NCBI GenBank assembly: GCA_001595785.1 | Contig: LSSJ01000005.1 | Location: 1 to 64,000, forward strand | Length of the DNA stretch: 64,000 nucleotides | Direction of reading: 5' to 3' | Source of the DNA: Euryarchaeota archaeon SM23-78 | GTDB lineage: Archaea; Nanobdellota; Nanobdellia; Woesearchaeales; SM23-78 | Shown here: in pieces, positions 1-7,938 of the stretch | How the letters are laid out: every line of letters starts with the position of its first letter | How positions within the stretch are numbered: position 1 is the stretch's first letter | Position numbers and translations under genes: made by a program | Notes under the pieces: generated by a model | Database searches by the model: none | What the model was told of the DNA's origin: nothing | The model's input: the letters and a program-made list of their open reading frames with translations, nothing else

Positions 1-120
1 CAAGTTTTTGAGGTATTCCCTTTTCAAGCAAAACCAACAAAAACAAGTTTTTGAGGTATTCCCTTTTCAAGCAAAACCAACAAAAACAAGTTTTTGAGGT
101 ATTCGCTTTTCAAGCGAAAC
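1..120. repeat. 43-nt tandem repeat, about 2.8 copies
   Basis: Three head-to-tail copies start at 1, 44 and 87. The first two are identical. The third diverges at its end so that TTCGCTT (102-108) and AAGCGAA (112-118) form a 7-bp hairpin with a 3-nt loop. The array may continue upstream of the window. It ends just before the TATA box of the next gene. There are no unique spacers, so it is not a CRISPR array. Confidence 0.85.
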
Positions 121-150
121 TTTTATAAAGCTATTATGAATTCTTAATCA

Positions 151-168
151 TATGAAAATATTTTCATA
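151..168. promoter_or_regulatory. 18-bp perfect palindrome in the iscU leader
   Basis: TATGAAAATATTTTCATA is a perfect 18-bp inverted repeat. It lies between a TATA box (TTTTATAAAG, 121-130) and the gene at 185, just before the ribosome binding site GAGGTG (170-175). The position suits an operator for a dimeric repressor controlling Fe-S scaffold expression. That role is inferred from placement only. Confidence 0.5.
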
Positions 169-184
169 CGAGGTGTGTGTTTAA

Positions 185-565
185 ATGAGTCATCTTAATT
201 ATACCAAGAAAGTAATAGAAGAATTCAAGCATCCCAGCAATATAGGAGAGATAAAGAACCCTGACGGTCATGGCATAGTTGGTAATCCGACCTGCGGGGA
301 TATGATGGAGATATTCCTAAGAATAAAGAATAATAAAATAATTGATATAAAAGCCAAGACCTTTGGGTGCATAGCAGCCATAGCAACCACTTCTGTAATG
401 ACTAAAATGGTTAAAGGAAAGACAGTAGAGCAGGCAAAGAAGATAACCAAGCAAGACATTATAAAAAGGTTTGGAAAGATGCCTCCTGTAAAAATACATT
501 GCTCAGTACTAGGATTAAATGCACTTCACAAAGCCATAGAAGATTATGAAAAGAAAAAGAAATAA
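185..565 (+). CDS. iscU: IscU/NifU-like Fe-S cluster assembly scaffold
   Basis: A 126-residue IscU/NifU N-terminal domain protein, the usual family length. Such scaffolds assemble 2Fe-2S or 4Fe-4S clusters in the cytosol and pass them to apoproteins. The three conserved cysteines are visible: one in GNPTCGD (about residue 37, followed by the typical Asp), one in FGCIAA (about 62) and one in HCSVLG (about 105). The start at 185 is supported by GAGGTG 9 nt upstream. No cysteine desulfurase gene is seen in the window; one could lie upstream. The C-terminus is a lysine-rich tail. Confidence 0.93.
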   Translation: MSHLNYTKKVIEEFKHPSNIGEIKNPDGHGIVGNPTCGDMMEIFLRIKNNKIIDIKAKTFGCIAAIATTSVMTKMVKGKTVEQAKKITKQDIIKRFGKMPPVKIHCSVLGLNALHKAIEDYEKKKK

Positions 566-637
566 GCTTATTCTACCAGTTCCCTAATATCACCAAATAG
601 TAATCTTTATATACAACCAATATAACAAATTAGTATC

Positions 638-1279
638 ATGGGACTTTTTACTAATTTTTTAAGAAAATTCCTGAAAAACCTTTTTAAGACGAAAGGAGAG
701 GTAAAACTAGGCCTATACGGACCTCCAAACGGAGGAAAAACCACTCTAGCCAATAAGATAGCAATGGACTGGATAGGTGAAGAAGTAGGCAAGGTAAGTG
801 GGATCCCTCATGAAACAAGAGAGATACAGATAAAAGAACAAATCACCATCAAATCAAAGAAGTCAAAAGGCAAAGAACTAACCTTTAACCTGGTAGACAC
901 ACCAGGAATAGCCACCAAGATAGATTATGAAGATTTCTTAAAAGCAGGTCTAAAAGAAAAAGAAGCCAAAACCAGGGCAAAAGAAGCAACCAAAGGAGTG
1001 GTTGATGCTATTAAATGGCTGGATGACATGGACGCAGTAGTGGTTGTACTAGACTCTACCAAAGACCCTTACTCGCAGGTAAACATCACAATCATAGGTA
1101 ATCTTGAAGCAAGAAAGATACCTGTACTTGTAGTAGGCAACAAGATAGATTTAAAAAAATCTGATGTAAAAAAAGTACAAGCAGCCTTTCCACAATATGA
1201 TGTTATAGGCATCAGTGCAAAGTATGGCAAGAATATTGATGAGTTTTACGAAGCCTTGTTCAAGGTGACCAATAAGTAA
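638..1279 (+). CDS. arvA: ArvA/OapA-type small Ras-like GTPase
   Basis: A 213-residue Era/Ras-like GTPase. G1 is GPPNGGKT (about residues 29-36), G3 is DTPG, G4 is NKID and G5 is SAK. It is followed by a DUF2073 protein and, after one opposing gene, by a DUF2072 zinc-ribbon protein. That trio is the euryarchaeal OapABC set, renamed ArvABC after work linking the GTPase to extracellular vesicle formation in haloarchaea. The N-terminus (MGLFTNFLRKFLKNLF) looks like an amphipathic helix suited to membrane contact. A TATA box TTTATATA (606-613) lies about 25 nt before ATG, so the mRNA is probably leaderless. Confidence 0.82.
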   Translation: MGLFTNFLRKFLKNLFKTKGEVKLGLYGPPNGGKTTLANKIAMDWIGEEVGKVSGIPHETREIQIKEQITIKSKKSKGKELTFNLVDTPGIATKIDYEDFLKAGLKEKEAKTRAKEATKGVVDAIKWLDDMDAVVVVLDSTKDPYSQVNITIIGNLEARKIPVLVVGNKIDLKKSDVKKVQAAFPQYDVIGISAKYGKNIDEFYEALFKVTNK

Positions 1280-1298
1280 ATAAAAGAGGAAAAGAAAA

Positions 1299-1685
1299 AT
1301 GCTAACCCTCCAATTCATCCCTTACACAGAGATTAGCAGTCTTAGCTCTGAGAAGAAGATACAGAGATTATTAAAAGTGGTACGGGAAGATAAGATAGTT
1401 CTGATAGAAGGAAAACTAGGCAGCAGTGAGAAATCAGAGCTAATAAGAAAGACCATGGAAGAGATAGACGACAGGTTCAAAGGTATAGAGATAGAAGAGC
1501 TTGACCTTGACAAAAAGGACAGGGCTTTTACAGATAAGATAAGAACCGCATTCATAAACTTTATTCTAGGGAGCAGGAGAGGCTTAACCATTATAGGGCC
1601 TGCAAGCATAATCAAAGAGATAAAAAAAGACCCTGACAAGATACTGTTATTCACAGAAGATACTAAGAAGAAGAAAAAGAAGTGA
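1299..1685 (+). CDS. arvB: ArvB/OapB family protein (DUF2073)
   Basis: A 128-residue protein matching the archaeal DUF2073 (OapB/ArvB) family by its sequence around PYTEISSLSSEKKI and by its place directly after the ArvA-like GTPase (19-nt gap, same strand). The family always accompanies this GTPase and is thought to work with it; its biochemistry is not established. No catalytic motif is visible. The middle is predicted mixed alpha/beta, and the C-terminus is a lysine-rich tail. The start is preceded by AAGAGGAAAAG, a plausible weak ribosome binding site. Confidence 0.78.
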   Translation: MLTLQFIPYTEISSLSSEKKIQRLLKVVREDKIVLIEGKLGSSEKSELIRKTMEEIDDRFKGIEIEELDLDKKDRAFTDKIRTAFINFILGSRRGLTIIGPASIIKEIKKDPDKILLFTEDTKKKKKK

Positions 1686-1693
1686 ATATTAAT

Positions 1694-2254
1694 TTAAAAC
1701 ACACTCAATCGACCTTCTTTATACTTGGTTTGGATTCTATCAAGTAAAGTTACTAATGTTTCTAAATCCTTATCAGTCAAACCTCTGACTTGAATAAGTT
1801 TGTCTTTGTTACGGAACAAATCCTTTATCAAAGCTTCACCACCAGGATTAAGTGATTTACTCCCAAAATCAGCATACTTAATTATTCCCATATTACGAGA
1901 ATCTAAATGCACCCAATGACCATCTACGTCACCAAAAGGACCAGATGAAAAAGTCACAAAGATAGAAGCATAATAAGAACTAAAATAAGCAGCAGGATTC
2001 AAAGGATGCTTTTGTTTTCCAAAAACAAAAGATAAACGTTGCTTGTTTGACAAAGGAGATGTATTCTCAACAGTCTGACTAAAAGTGACTTTTGCCCTTG
2101 ATAACTGCAGGCCATATCCATAAGCATCACCTATTTCAGGTTCAATAGTTTTTCTATATTCAGGAATCCAAACTAAAGAAGACAAATCAGAATCTTCAAA
2201 TTCAGCTGTAAATATTCCCTCATATTCAACAAACATAGAACAAAAGGAATTCAA
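1694..2254 (-). CDS. Uncharacterised protein inserted in the arv cluster
   Basis: A 186-residue soluble protein that I do not recognise. It has no signal peptide or membrane segment. It is rich in aromatics and Ser with a predicted beta-rich middle (residues 60-120) and a helical, charged end. It runs opposite to, and lies between, the arvB and arvC genes, whose homologues are normally adjacent. It therefore looks like an insertion into that cluster. An alternative start is the ATG at 2236. The ORF is intact, so it is probably a real gene, but its function is unknown. Confidence 0.6.
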   Translation of the reverse strand: MNSFCSMFVEYEGIFTAEFEDSDLSSLVWIPEYRKTIEPEIGDAYGYGLQLSRAKVTFSQTVENTSPLSNKQRLSFVFGKQKHPLNPAAYFSSYYASIFVTFSSGPFGDVDGHWVHLDSRNMGIIKYADFGSKSLNPGGEALIKDLFRNKDKLIQVRGLTDKDLETLVTLLDRIQTKYKEGRLSVF

Positions 2255-2379
2255 AACAGTATTTAAAGTTATGCAGGAAAATTCAAAATAAAAAACAGGA
2301 AATTTACAAATTTACTGATCCGACAAAATGAATTTAGTCGAAAACAATATAAACCCTTACCTCATTCTACTATAATACC

Positions 2380-2775
2380 ATGCCACACCAGTGTGTTAGA
2401 TGCGGAAGGATGTATGATGATGGCTCTTCAGAGATACTAAAGGGATGCTCTTGCGGAGCCAAGATGTTCTACTTTATCAGGCCTGAGAAGCTAAAAGCAA
2501 TACAGGAAAAGCAAGAAGCAGAGAAGGTAACCGAGCAAGAACAAGCGCAGATAGAAAAAGACGTGTATGACCTTATTGGTGATGAGATTGACACTGAAAA
2601 GCCTGTAATCCTGGATATTGAGAGCATAGAAATACTTAAGCCAGGCAAGTACAAACTGGACATTGTAAAGCTGTTCAAGGCCAAGGAACCCTTAATATAT
2701 AAGCTTGAAGACGGCAAATACATTGTTGACCTGGTTGAGAGCTTTAAGAAGATGAGAGGAAGCAAGGCTGAATAA
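2380..2775 (+). CDS. arvC: ArvC/OapC family zinc-ribbon protein (DUF2072)
   Basis: A 131-residue protein starting with a zinc ribbon: CVRCGRMY (Cys 5 and 8) and GCSCG (Cys 23 and 25), the arrangement of the archaeal OapC/ArvC family. A charged helix and a small alpha/beta region that ends in a conserved-looking KYIVDL segment follow. It completes the ArvA/ArvB set although an opposing gene separates it. A TATA-like AATATAAAC (2348-2356) sits about 25 nt before ATG, so it has its own leaderless promoter and does not depend on read-through from arvB. Confidence 0.78.
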   Translation: MPHQCVRCGRMYDDGSSEILKGCSCGAKMFYFIRPEKLKAIQEKQEAEKVTEQEQAQIEKDVYDLIGDEIDTEKPVILDIESIEILKPGKYKLDIVKLFKAKEPLIYKLEDGKYIVDLVESFKKMRGSKAE

Positions 2776-2898
2776 TTTCCAGTTTTTCCGTGTTTTTTCT
2801 AGTTTTTTATAATAAGAGTTTATTAAGGACTTGTTCTGAACTTTTCAAACAGAAAGCTTTATATATAACATATCAAATCATATATAACATGACAGGTT

Positions 2899-3231
2899 AT
2901 GGGTATGAAGGAAATATATGTAAAGGACCTGGATTTAGGACACAAAAGAAGACTAATAAAAAAACTCTACAAAGTAAAAAAGAGCAAAGAATATCCAATA
3001 GGATTAAAGTTTTGCATACAATACCTGTATCAAAGAAATGATGAATGGCTTGAGATAGTAAGAATAGACAACTACCTTCACCAAAACAAACCAGGAACAC
3101 ACATACATCTTTTTAACAAGGAACAGGTTAAACGGGAAGAACTTACATTCAAAGAAGCTGAAATAAGAGCAGAGGAGACAGCAGAAAAAATAATTGGCTT
3201 TTTAGAAGGTGAAAAAAATGGTAAGGATTGA
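2899..3231 (+). CDS. TumE/DUF7718-like putative toxin
   Basis: A 110-residue basic protein with the strand pattern of TumE (DUF6516) and related DUF7718 proteins: a hydrophobic strand FCIQYLYQ, then WLEIVRIDN, then a His segment GTHIHLF. TumE proteins are toxins of archaeal and bacterial two-gene systems, probably acting as RNases. It overlaps the downstream HTH gene, the usual toxin-first layout of this pair. Upstream, TATATAACA occurs twice (2862-2870 and 2881-2889), one copy overlapping the TATA box, a possible binding site for the partner. ATG at 2905 is an alternative start. The family call is tentative. Confidence 0.6.
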   Translation: MGMKEIYVKDLDLGHKRRLIKKLYKVKKSKEYPIGLKFCIQYLYQRNDEWLEIVRIDNYLHQNKPGTHIHLFNKEQVKREELTFKEAEIRAEETAEKIIGFLEGEKNGKD

Positions 3232-3580
3232 GATTGTTGAAGACGTAAGAGAAAGAATGAAGGCTGACAATGAATATATAAAAAAAGTAATGAATGAGGA
3301 AATCCCAATAGATAAAGAAAGAGCCAAATACACAATAGTCGTAACACCCGAAGGATTTGCCAGACTCTTTAGCCCGGAAAAAGTAAGGTTAATGTTAAGA
3401 ATAAGAAAAAACAAGGTTCTCAACATATATCAGCTAGCAAAAGAACTAGGAAGAAAATATGAAGCAGTACATAGAGACATAAAAGAACTGGAAAGCTATA
3501 GACTCATAAAGATAAAAAAGAAAGACAACAAGAAAATACCATACATAGATGAGAAAATAACCTTGACAGCGTTTGCATGA
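3218..3580 (+). CDS. HTH antitoxin/regulator, HVO_A0114 (TumA) type
   Basis: A 120-residue DNA-binding protein. The C-terminal half is a winged helix (NIYQLAKELGRKYEAVHRDI is the recognition region, then a wing) as in the HVO_A0114 family, COG4190, the antitoxin partner of TumE. The N-terminal half has the family segment TIVVTPEGFARLFSPEKVRL. I chose ATG 3218 over the in-frame GTG at 3209 because that GTG lies in the ribosome binding site AAGGTG. The gene overlaps the toxin gene by 14 nt, so the two are translationally coupled and probably autoregulated. Confidence 0.75.
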   Translation: MVRIEIVEDVRERMKADNEYIKKVMNEEIPIDKERAKYTIVVTPEGFARLFSPEKVRLMLRIRKNKVLNIYQLAKELGRKYEAVHRDIKELESYRLIKIKKKDNKKIPYIDEKITLTAFA

Positions 3581-3624
3581 GAAAATAACAAACAATATAA
3601 AACCCTACTTTTTCTTTGATTAAC

Positions 3625-4395
3625 ATGATAATAATTGACACCCACGCACACCTGGATTTTAAGGATTATGATAAAGACAGGGACAAAGTTATTGAGGAAA
3701 ACAAGAAAGCAGGGGTAGTAGCAATCATAAATAACGGCGTGGATATTGCTAGCAACAGAAAAGTGCTTGAGCTTGCAAAAAAATACGATATTATCAAGCC
3801 TGCTCTTGGTTTTTACCCTGTTCACGCAGTACAGGTAAAAGAAGAAGAGTTTGACAAAGAGCTTGACTTTATTTCTAAGCAGGACATAGTAGCACTAGGT
3901 GAAGTAGGGCTTGATTATCTTAAAGGAGAGGATAATCCTTTTGGAGATAAGTATAGCAAAGAAATGAAGGCTTGCTTTGAAAAATTCATGGCTTTAGCAG
4001 AGAAAAAGAATATTCCTATCATTGTTCATAGCAGGCGTGCAGAGCTGGACATGGTTGAGATGCTGGAGAGCAGCAGCTTAAAACCTGAAAAAATACTTGT
4101 ACACTGCTTTATGGGAAGAAAACACTTAGTTAAAAGAATCCTGGATCATGGCTGGAGTATGAGCATTTCTGCTATTGTTAAAAAGCTGCAGCAGCTTCAG
4201 CTCATTGTTGAGCAGGCTCCTATGAACCAGCTCCTCACAGAAACAGATGCTCCTTACCAAAGCCCTTACCCTGATATCAGAAGGAATGAGCCAAGATTCA
4301 TAATTGAGGCCTTGAAAAAGATTGCAGAGATAAAAAAGTTAGATATAGAAGAAGTTGCTAATATGATTTATAAGAATTATCAGGCCATGTTCTAG
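3625..4395 (+). CDS. tatD: TatD-family metal-dependent hydrolase
   Basis: A 256-residue TatD deoxyribonuclease-family TIM barrel, normal length. Metal ligands are visible in order: DTHAHLD near the start, GEVGLDY (Glu about 91), IVHSRRA, LVHCFMG and the final TETDAPY. The family cleaves DNA ends and may have other phosphodiester substrates. ATG 3625 is preferred over an upstream TTG: it lies about 25 nt after a TATA-like AATATAAAACC (3593-3603), consistent with a leaderless mRNA. Its stop overlaps the convergent membrane-protein gene by 4 nt. Confidence 0.92.
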   Translation: MIIIDTHAHLDFKDYDKDRDKVIEENKKAGVVAIINNGVDIASNRKVLELAKKYDIIKPALGFYPVHAVQVKEEEFDKELDFISKQDIVALGEVGLDYLKGEDNPFGDKYSKEMKACFEKFMALAEKKNIPIIVHSRRAELDMVEMLESSSLKPEKILVHCFMGRKHLVKRILDHGWSMSISAIVKKLQQLQLIVEQAPMNQLLTETDAPYQSPYPDIRRNEPRFIIEALKKIAEIKKLDIEEVANMIYKNYQAMF

Positions 4396-5330
4396 TTCTT
4401 TAAAGCCAATATTTTTCTCATAAACATAAGATTATAATTAATAAGAAACACATCTATGGGCGCTGCTATTAAGAGAACTACCAAGGCAAAGGCTATAAGG
4501 ATTATAAGGCCAAAAATAACTCCCAGGACAATAGCAACCACTAATCCAAGCCCTTGATAGACAAGGTAGACTATCCCGCCTAGGATAGCACCAACAATAA
4601 GGATAGGGATGAGTAGGATTAGCATCAAGAAAAAAGCTGCTATTGCTATAGCTATGTGCATACCTAGTCTTATGAGTGCAAAAACAAACATCTCTGTAAA
4701 ATGCTTTTTAAGCAAACCCCAGCTTTTCCTGAATGAGAAACAGAAGCGTTTCTTTTTAAGATACATGTAATAAATAACAAACAGCTTGATAAATGCAAAG
4801 AAAAGAGCCAGTATAAAAACAATTAGGCCGAACACCAAGATAAGTAATAAAATCGAAGCTAAAGGAAAATCAGCTACTTGGCCTGTTATGAAAGGCCATA
4901 CAAACAAGAGGATTAGCAATATAAATACCAATGCTATTACAAAACCTGCTATTAGGTTAAACCAGAAATAAGATTTTCCAAGGCCAAAGGTGTCCTTAGT
5001 GTTTTTCTTGATAAGCACCTTTTGGGTATCCACAGACTTGAAAAGGGTAAAGGTCAGAAGGCTACTTATAAAGACAAGGAAGAGTCCTAGTAAAACTAAG
5101 AAGATTGCTCCTGTTATTATTAAGCCAGGATAAGACTCCCATAAACCCACAAACCATACAAAGTCGCTTGGAGATGAGAACCTGTAGTTAAAGTTGAAAT
5201 TGGTCCAAAGGCTAGAGGCAAGAAGACTCAAAAACCCTAGCTTTAACCAGGGCTTTAGCTTAAACGGAAACATGAACTTCTTGGTCCTTTCAAATGCAGG
5301 GGTTATTACATCTGTGCATATTAATGACAT
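4392..5330 (-). CDS. Polytopic membrane protein of unknown function
   Basis: A 312-residue integral membrane protein with about six or seven hydrophobic segments, the last two Ile/Val/Leu/Gly-rich (residues 215-300). The N-terminus (about 40 residues) is cytosolic or amphipathic with TPAFERTKKFMF. Between helices is a basic stretch MYLKKKRFCFSFRK. The layout resembles archaeal DUF7544-like membrane proteins, but I see no motif that fixes a function. A TATA-like region lies at 5350-5368 on the minus strand. It ends tail-to-tail with tatD. Confidence 0.7.
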   Translation of the reverse strand: MSLICTDVITPAFERTKKFMFPFKLKPWLKLGFLSLLASSLWTNFNFNYRFSSPSDFVWFVGLWESYPGLIITGAIFLVLLGLFLVFISSLLTFTLFKSVDTQKVLIKKNTKDTFGLGKSYFWFNLIAGFVIALVFILLILLFVWPFITGQVADFPLASILLLILVFGLIVFILALFFAFIKLFVIYYMYLKKKRFCFSFRKSWGLLKKHFTEMFVFALIRLGMHIAIAIAAFFLMLILLIPILIVGAILGGIVYLVYQGLGLVVAIVLGVIFGLIILIAFALVVLLIAAPIDVFLINYNLMFMRKILALKN

Positions 5331-5457
5331 ATTATTATTTATGATAAAATATGTTTAAATACTTTTTGATAAATCAATAATAGATTTATTGAGGAATGCT
5401 TAAGATTTTCGAATTCTTTATAAAGACTAGAATCAAGAATTAGTTAGAGGTGATTAG

Positions 5458-6654
5458 GTGAAGTACAAAATTGTTTTATTATTAATCATTTTATTAATAA
5501 TTTCTGGATGCTCTGAGAAAAAAGATATTTATAACACTAAGGATATCAACAAGCTTAAGGATATCGATAAACCTAAGTCGGATGAGTATGTATCGTTTGA
5601 AACAGAATATTCTCATAGAAGTGTTGGTTGTAGAGGAAGAGGGTGTTCTCCAGAATATAGTATAATTTTTGATTATAATAATGTTACTTATAATTTTTTT
5701 GTAGGGTCTAGTAATAAATTTGAGAAATTTAAGAAGGATTTTGGCAGAACATTAAGAGTTGAAGGGATTTATTCTTATAAATGGAATATCGGTAATTTTA
5801 GTTTTGGTAATAATTCTTTGTCAATTGTTGACTTTAAAAAAGATATAGAAGATCCTGAAGAAGCAAAGGAATATTGCCTTTTTCTTTCAGGAAATTTTTA
5901 TTCTATTGATTATTGTGATGATTTTGATAATCACTATAAAGATTCTTATAGAGATAGTTGTTTTCAAAACCACGGTTATCTTTATGATAATAATAAATAT
6001 TATGTTGCGGGAAGAGGTGAGTCAACTAAAGATATATGTTTAGCTCATTATACTCTATTATTTAAGTCAACTGATTTTATGAAATTTATAGATTCTGGCT
6101 CTTTTTTCTTTGATATATCCTCTTCTTATTCACCTTTTCAAATGGATGTTGATTTGGATTTGTGCAATGAGTTAAAACCAAAATCAGATTTTCAATATGC
6201 GTGTTTGTATACTTTTGCTAAAAATTCAAATAATTCTAATGCTTGCGATGAAATACCATTTGAAAGCCATTATTATGGAGATTGTCAATATTATTTTGCT
6301 CAGGAAACTAATAATGTTGGTTTATGTGGTAAAATTCCTATCGAATATATTTCTAAAAGAGTTTTTTGTTTTTATCAAATGGCTAAAAAATCTAAAAATG
6401 CTAGTCTATGTGAAAAAATTCCTGCTGGTGATTCAACTATAACTCCAGGTAGTTGTATTGACCAAATTGCTAGAGAGACAGATAATGTTAGTCTTTGTTA
6501 TAGAATACCGAAAGACCATATATCTCATGCAAACTGTTTTAGAATCTTTGCTCAAATAACTAAAAATCTTAGTCTTTGTTATGAGATCTCACCCACTAAT
6601 CCAGGGAGAGAAATTTGTATTTCGAATCTTCAATATATTTCTAATCTTCAATAA
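5458..6654 (+). CDS. Secreted lipoprotein with Cys/Ile-Pro repeats
   Basis: A 398-residue lipoprotein. A Lys/hydrophobic signal is followed by the lipobox IISGC (Cys 18). The N-terminal half is Tyr/Asp-rich. From about residue 230 to the end come five or so repeats of about 35 residues, each with a core like NVGLCGKIP or NASLCEKIP and a second cysteine before an aromatic/Ala segment (CFYQMAKK, CFRIFAQI). Each repeat probably holds one disulfide on the cell surface. The GTG start is set by GAGGTGA 5 nt upstream. Its codon use is richer in T than its neighbours. Confidence 0.8.
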   Translation: MKYKIVLLLIILLIISGCSEKKDIYNTKDINKLKDIDKPKSDEYVSFETEYSHRSVGCRGRGCSPEYSIIFDYNNVTYNFFVGSSNKFEKFKKDFGRTLRVEGIYSYKWNIGNFSFGNNSLSIVDFKKDIEDPEEAKEYCLFLSGNFYSIDYCDDFDNHYKDSYRDSCFQNHGYLYDNNKYYVAGRGESTKDICLAHYTLLFKSTDFMKFIDSGSFFFDISSSYSPFQMDVDLDLCNELKPKSDFQYACLYTFAKNSNNSNACDEIPFESHYYGDCQYYFAQETNNVGLCGKIPIEYISKRVFCFYQMAKKSKNASLCEKIPAGDSTITPGSCIDQIARETDNVSLCYRIPKDHISHANCFRIFAQITKNLSLCYEISPTNPGREICISNLQYISNLQ

Positions 6655-6655
6655 A

Positions 6656-7783
6656 ATGCAGGTAAAAAAAACCAAATATTACTCATGTAAAGCAGGCAGG
6701 CTGGCCAGGGGATGTCAGTTATGTGTTAAAGGAGAAAAGCTGGTGTTATTTGTTACAGGTCTTTGTTCTTCAAGATGTGATTTCTGCCCTTTATCTGATA
6801 AAAAACTCTACAAAGACGTTGTTTATGCTAATGAAATGCCAGTAACTAATATTAACCAAATCATTAAAGAGGCAAAACTCTGCGATGCAAGAGGAGCAGG
6901 CATAACAGGAGGAGACCCTTTAACAAAGTTATGGAGAACATGTTTTTGCATTAGGAAGTTAAAGAAAGGATTTGGAAAAAACTTTCATATTCATCTCTAC
7001 ACACCGCTCACATTGGTTAATAAAAATAATTTAAAGCAACTCTACAAGTCAGGATTGAACGAAATAAGGTTTCATCCCAAACTTGATAATGCTTCTGAAT
7101 GGAAAAAGATTGAACTAGCAAAAGAGTTTGACTGGAAAATAGGGGTTGAGATTCCAGCAATACCAGGCAAGGAAAACCAAACCAAGAAGTTGATTGATTT
7201 TATCAAAGGCAAAGTTGATTTTCTGAACATTAATGAACTTGAACTGGCTGATAATGCTGTTTGGCGCAGAAAGAAAAACATCAAATGCAAAGACAATATT
7301 TCTTATGCTATTAAAGGAAGTGAGGAACTGGCAAAAAAACTTCTTAAGTATGCTGCACAAAAAAACATTCCAACGCATTACTGCACATGCAAGCTAAAAG
7401 ACAAGGTCCAGCTGGCAAAAAGGATTCTGAGAAGAGCAAATAATGTTAAAGAAAAATTTGACACTATTACAAAAGAAGGGCTGCTTATCAGAGGGGCCCT
7501 TTATCCTCCTGAGCTAGTTCCAGGCTTTGGTTATCATGATAAGCTCAGCAAATTAAAAAAAGTTGAGAAAAAGAAAGTATTAAATAACCTGAAAACAATA
7601 AGGAATAAGATAATAAGAGCAGAAAAAATAAAGGCTGGTATGATAAAAGTTGATGAGAACAAGTTAAGATTAATAACAAGCAAAGCAATTGTTAAAAAAA
7701 TAAAAAACAAAGATTTAATAAGAGCAATTGTAACAGAATATCCAACCTTTGATGCTTTGGAATTAGAAGTTGAACTTATTTAA
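6656..7783 (+). CDS. Uncharacterised radical SAM protein (COG2108-like)
   Basis: A 375-residue radical SAM enzyme. The 4Fe-4S cysteines are CSSRCDFC (CxxxCxxC, about residues 37-44), followed by the GGDP motif (about 84) for SAM binding. An upstream CKAG...GCQLC segment adds two to three more cysteines. It resembles COG2108, archaeal relatives of pyruvate-formate-lyase activating enzyme with unknown substrate. I start it at ATG 6656, 1 nt after the stop of the lipoprotein gene, because the family begins near this point. Downstream lies a hairpin-rich repeat. Confidence 0.8.
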   Translation: MQVKKTKYYSCKAGRLARGCQLCVKGEKLVLFVTGLCSSRCDFCPLSDKKLYKDVVYANEMPVTNINQIIKEAKLCDARGAGITGGDPLTKLWRTCFCIRKLKKGFGKNFHIHLYTPLTLVNKNNLKQLYKSGLNEIRFHPKLDNASEWKKIELAKEFDWKIGVEIPAIPGKENQTKKLIDFIKGKVDFLNINELELADNAVWRRKKNIKCKDNISYAIKGSEELAKKLLKYAAQKNIPTHYCTCKLKDKVQLAKRILRRANNVKEKFDTITKEGLLIRGALYPPELVPGFGYHDKLSKLKKVEKKKVLNNLKTIRNKIIRAEKIKAGMIKVDENKLRLITSKAIVKKIKNKDLIRAIVTEYPTFDALELEVELI

Positions 7784-7800
7784 AAAGAAATGCTCCAAGA

Positions 7801-7937
7801 GGACTCCGGCACTTTTTTGTGCTAGGAGTCGTCTACCTTTAGCTAAGTATCAGAAATGCTTTGCATTTCTGGACTCACAAAAGCTTTGCTTTTGATGAGT
7901 TTTGGGAGTGAGCATTTTTGCGAACGGGTGAAAACTT
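7801..7937 (+). repeat. Dispersed hairpin element, copy 1
   Basis: It begins 18 nt after a stop codon. A bulged hairpin comes first: GACTCC (7802-7807), unpaired G, GCAC, loop of six T, GTGC, unpaired TA, GGAGTC (7825-7830). Two mini-hairpins follow: CAGAAATGC-TTT-GCATTTCTG (7851-7871) and CAAAAGC-TTT-GCTTTTG (7878-7894), the second enclosed by ACTCA/TGAGT. The last part (7899-7937) has AGTTTT/AAAACT arms. It is homologous to the elements at 29346-29430 and, inverted, 33807-33890. The ribosome binding site of the next gene lies inside its end. Confidence 0.85.
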
Positions 7938-7938
7938 A

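Noticed and set aside
1-120. CRISPR array
   Set aside because: The 43-nt units are directly adjacent without unique spacers, and no cas gene is in the window.
1322-1654. 110-codon minus-strand ORF in arvB
   Set aside because: Antisense Ser/Leu/Ile-rich shadow of the Lys/Glu-rich arvB frame.
2790-3041. 83-codon plus-strand ORF before the TumE-like gene
   Set aside because: It runs through the promoter and overlaps the toxin-like gene in another frame; no family resemblance.
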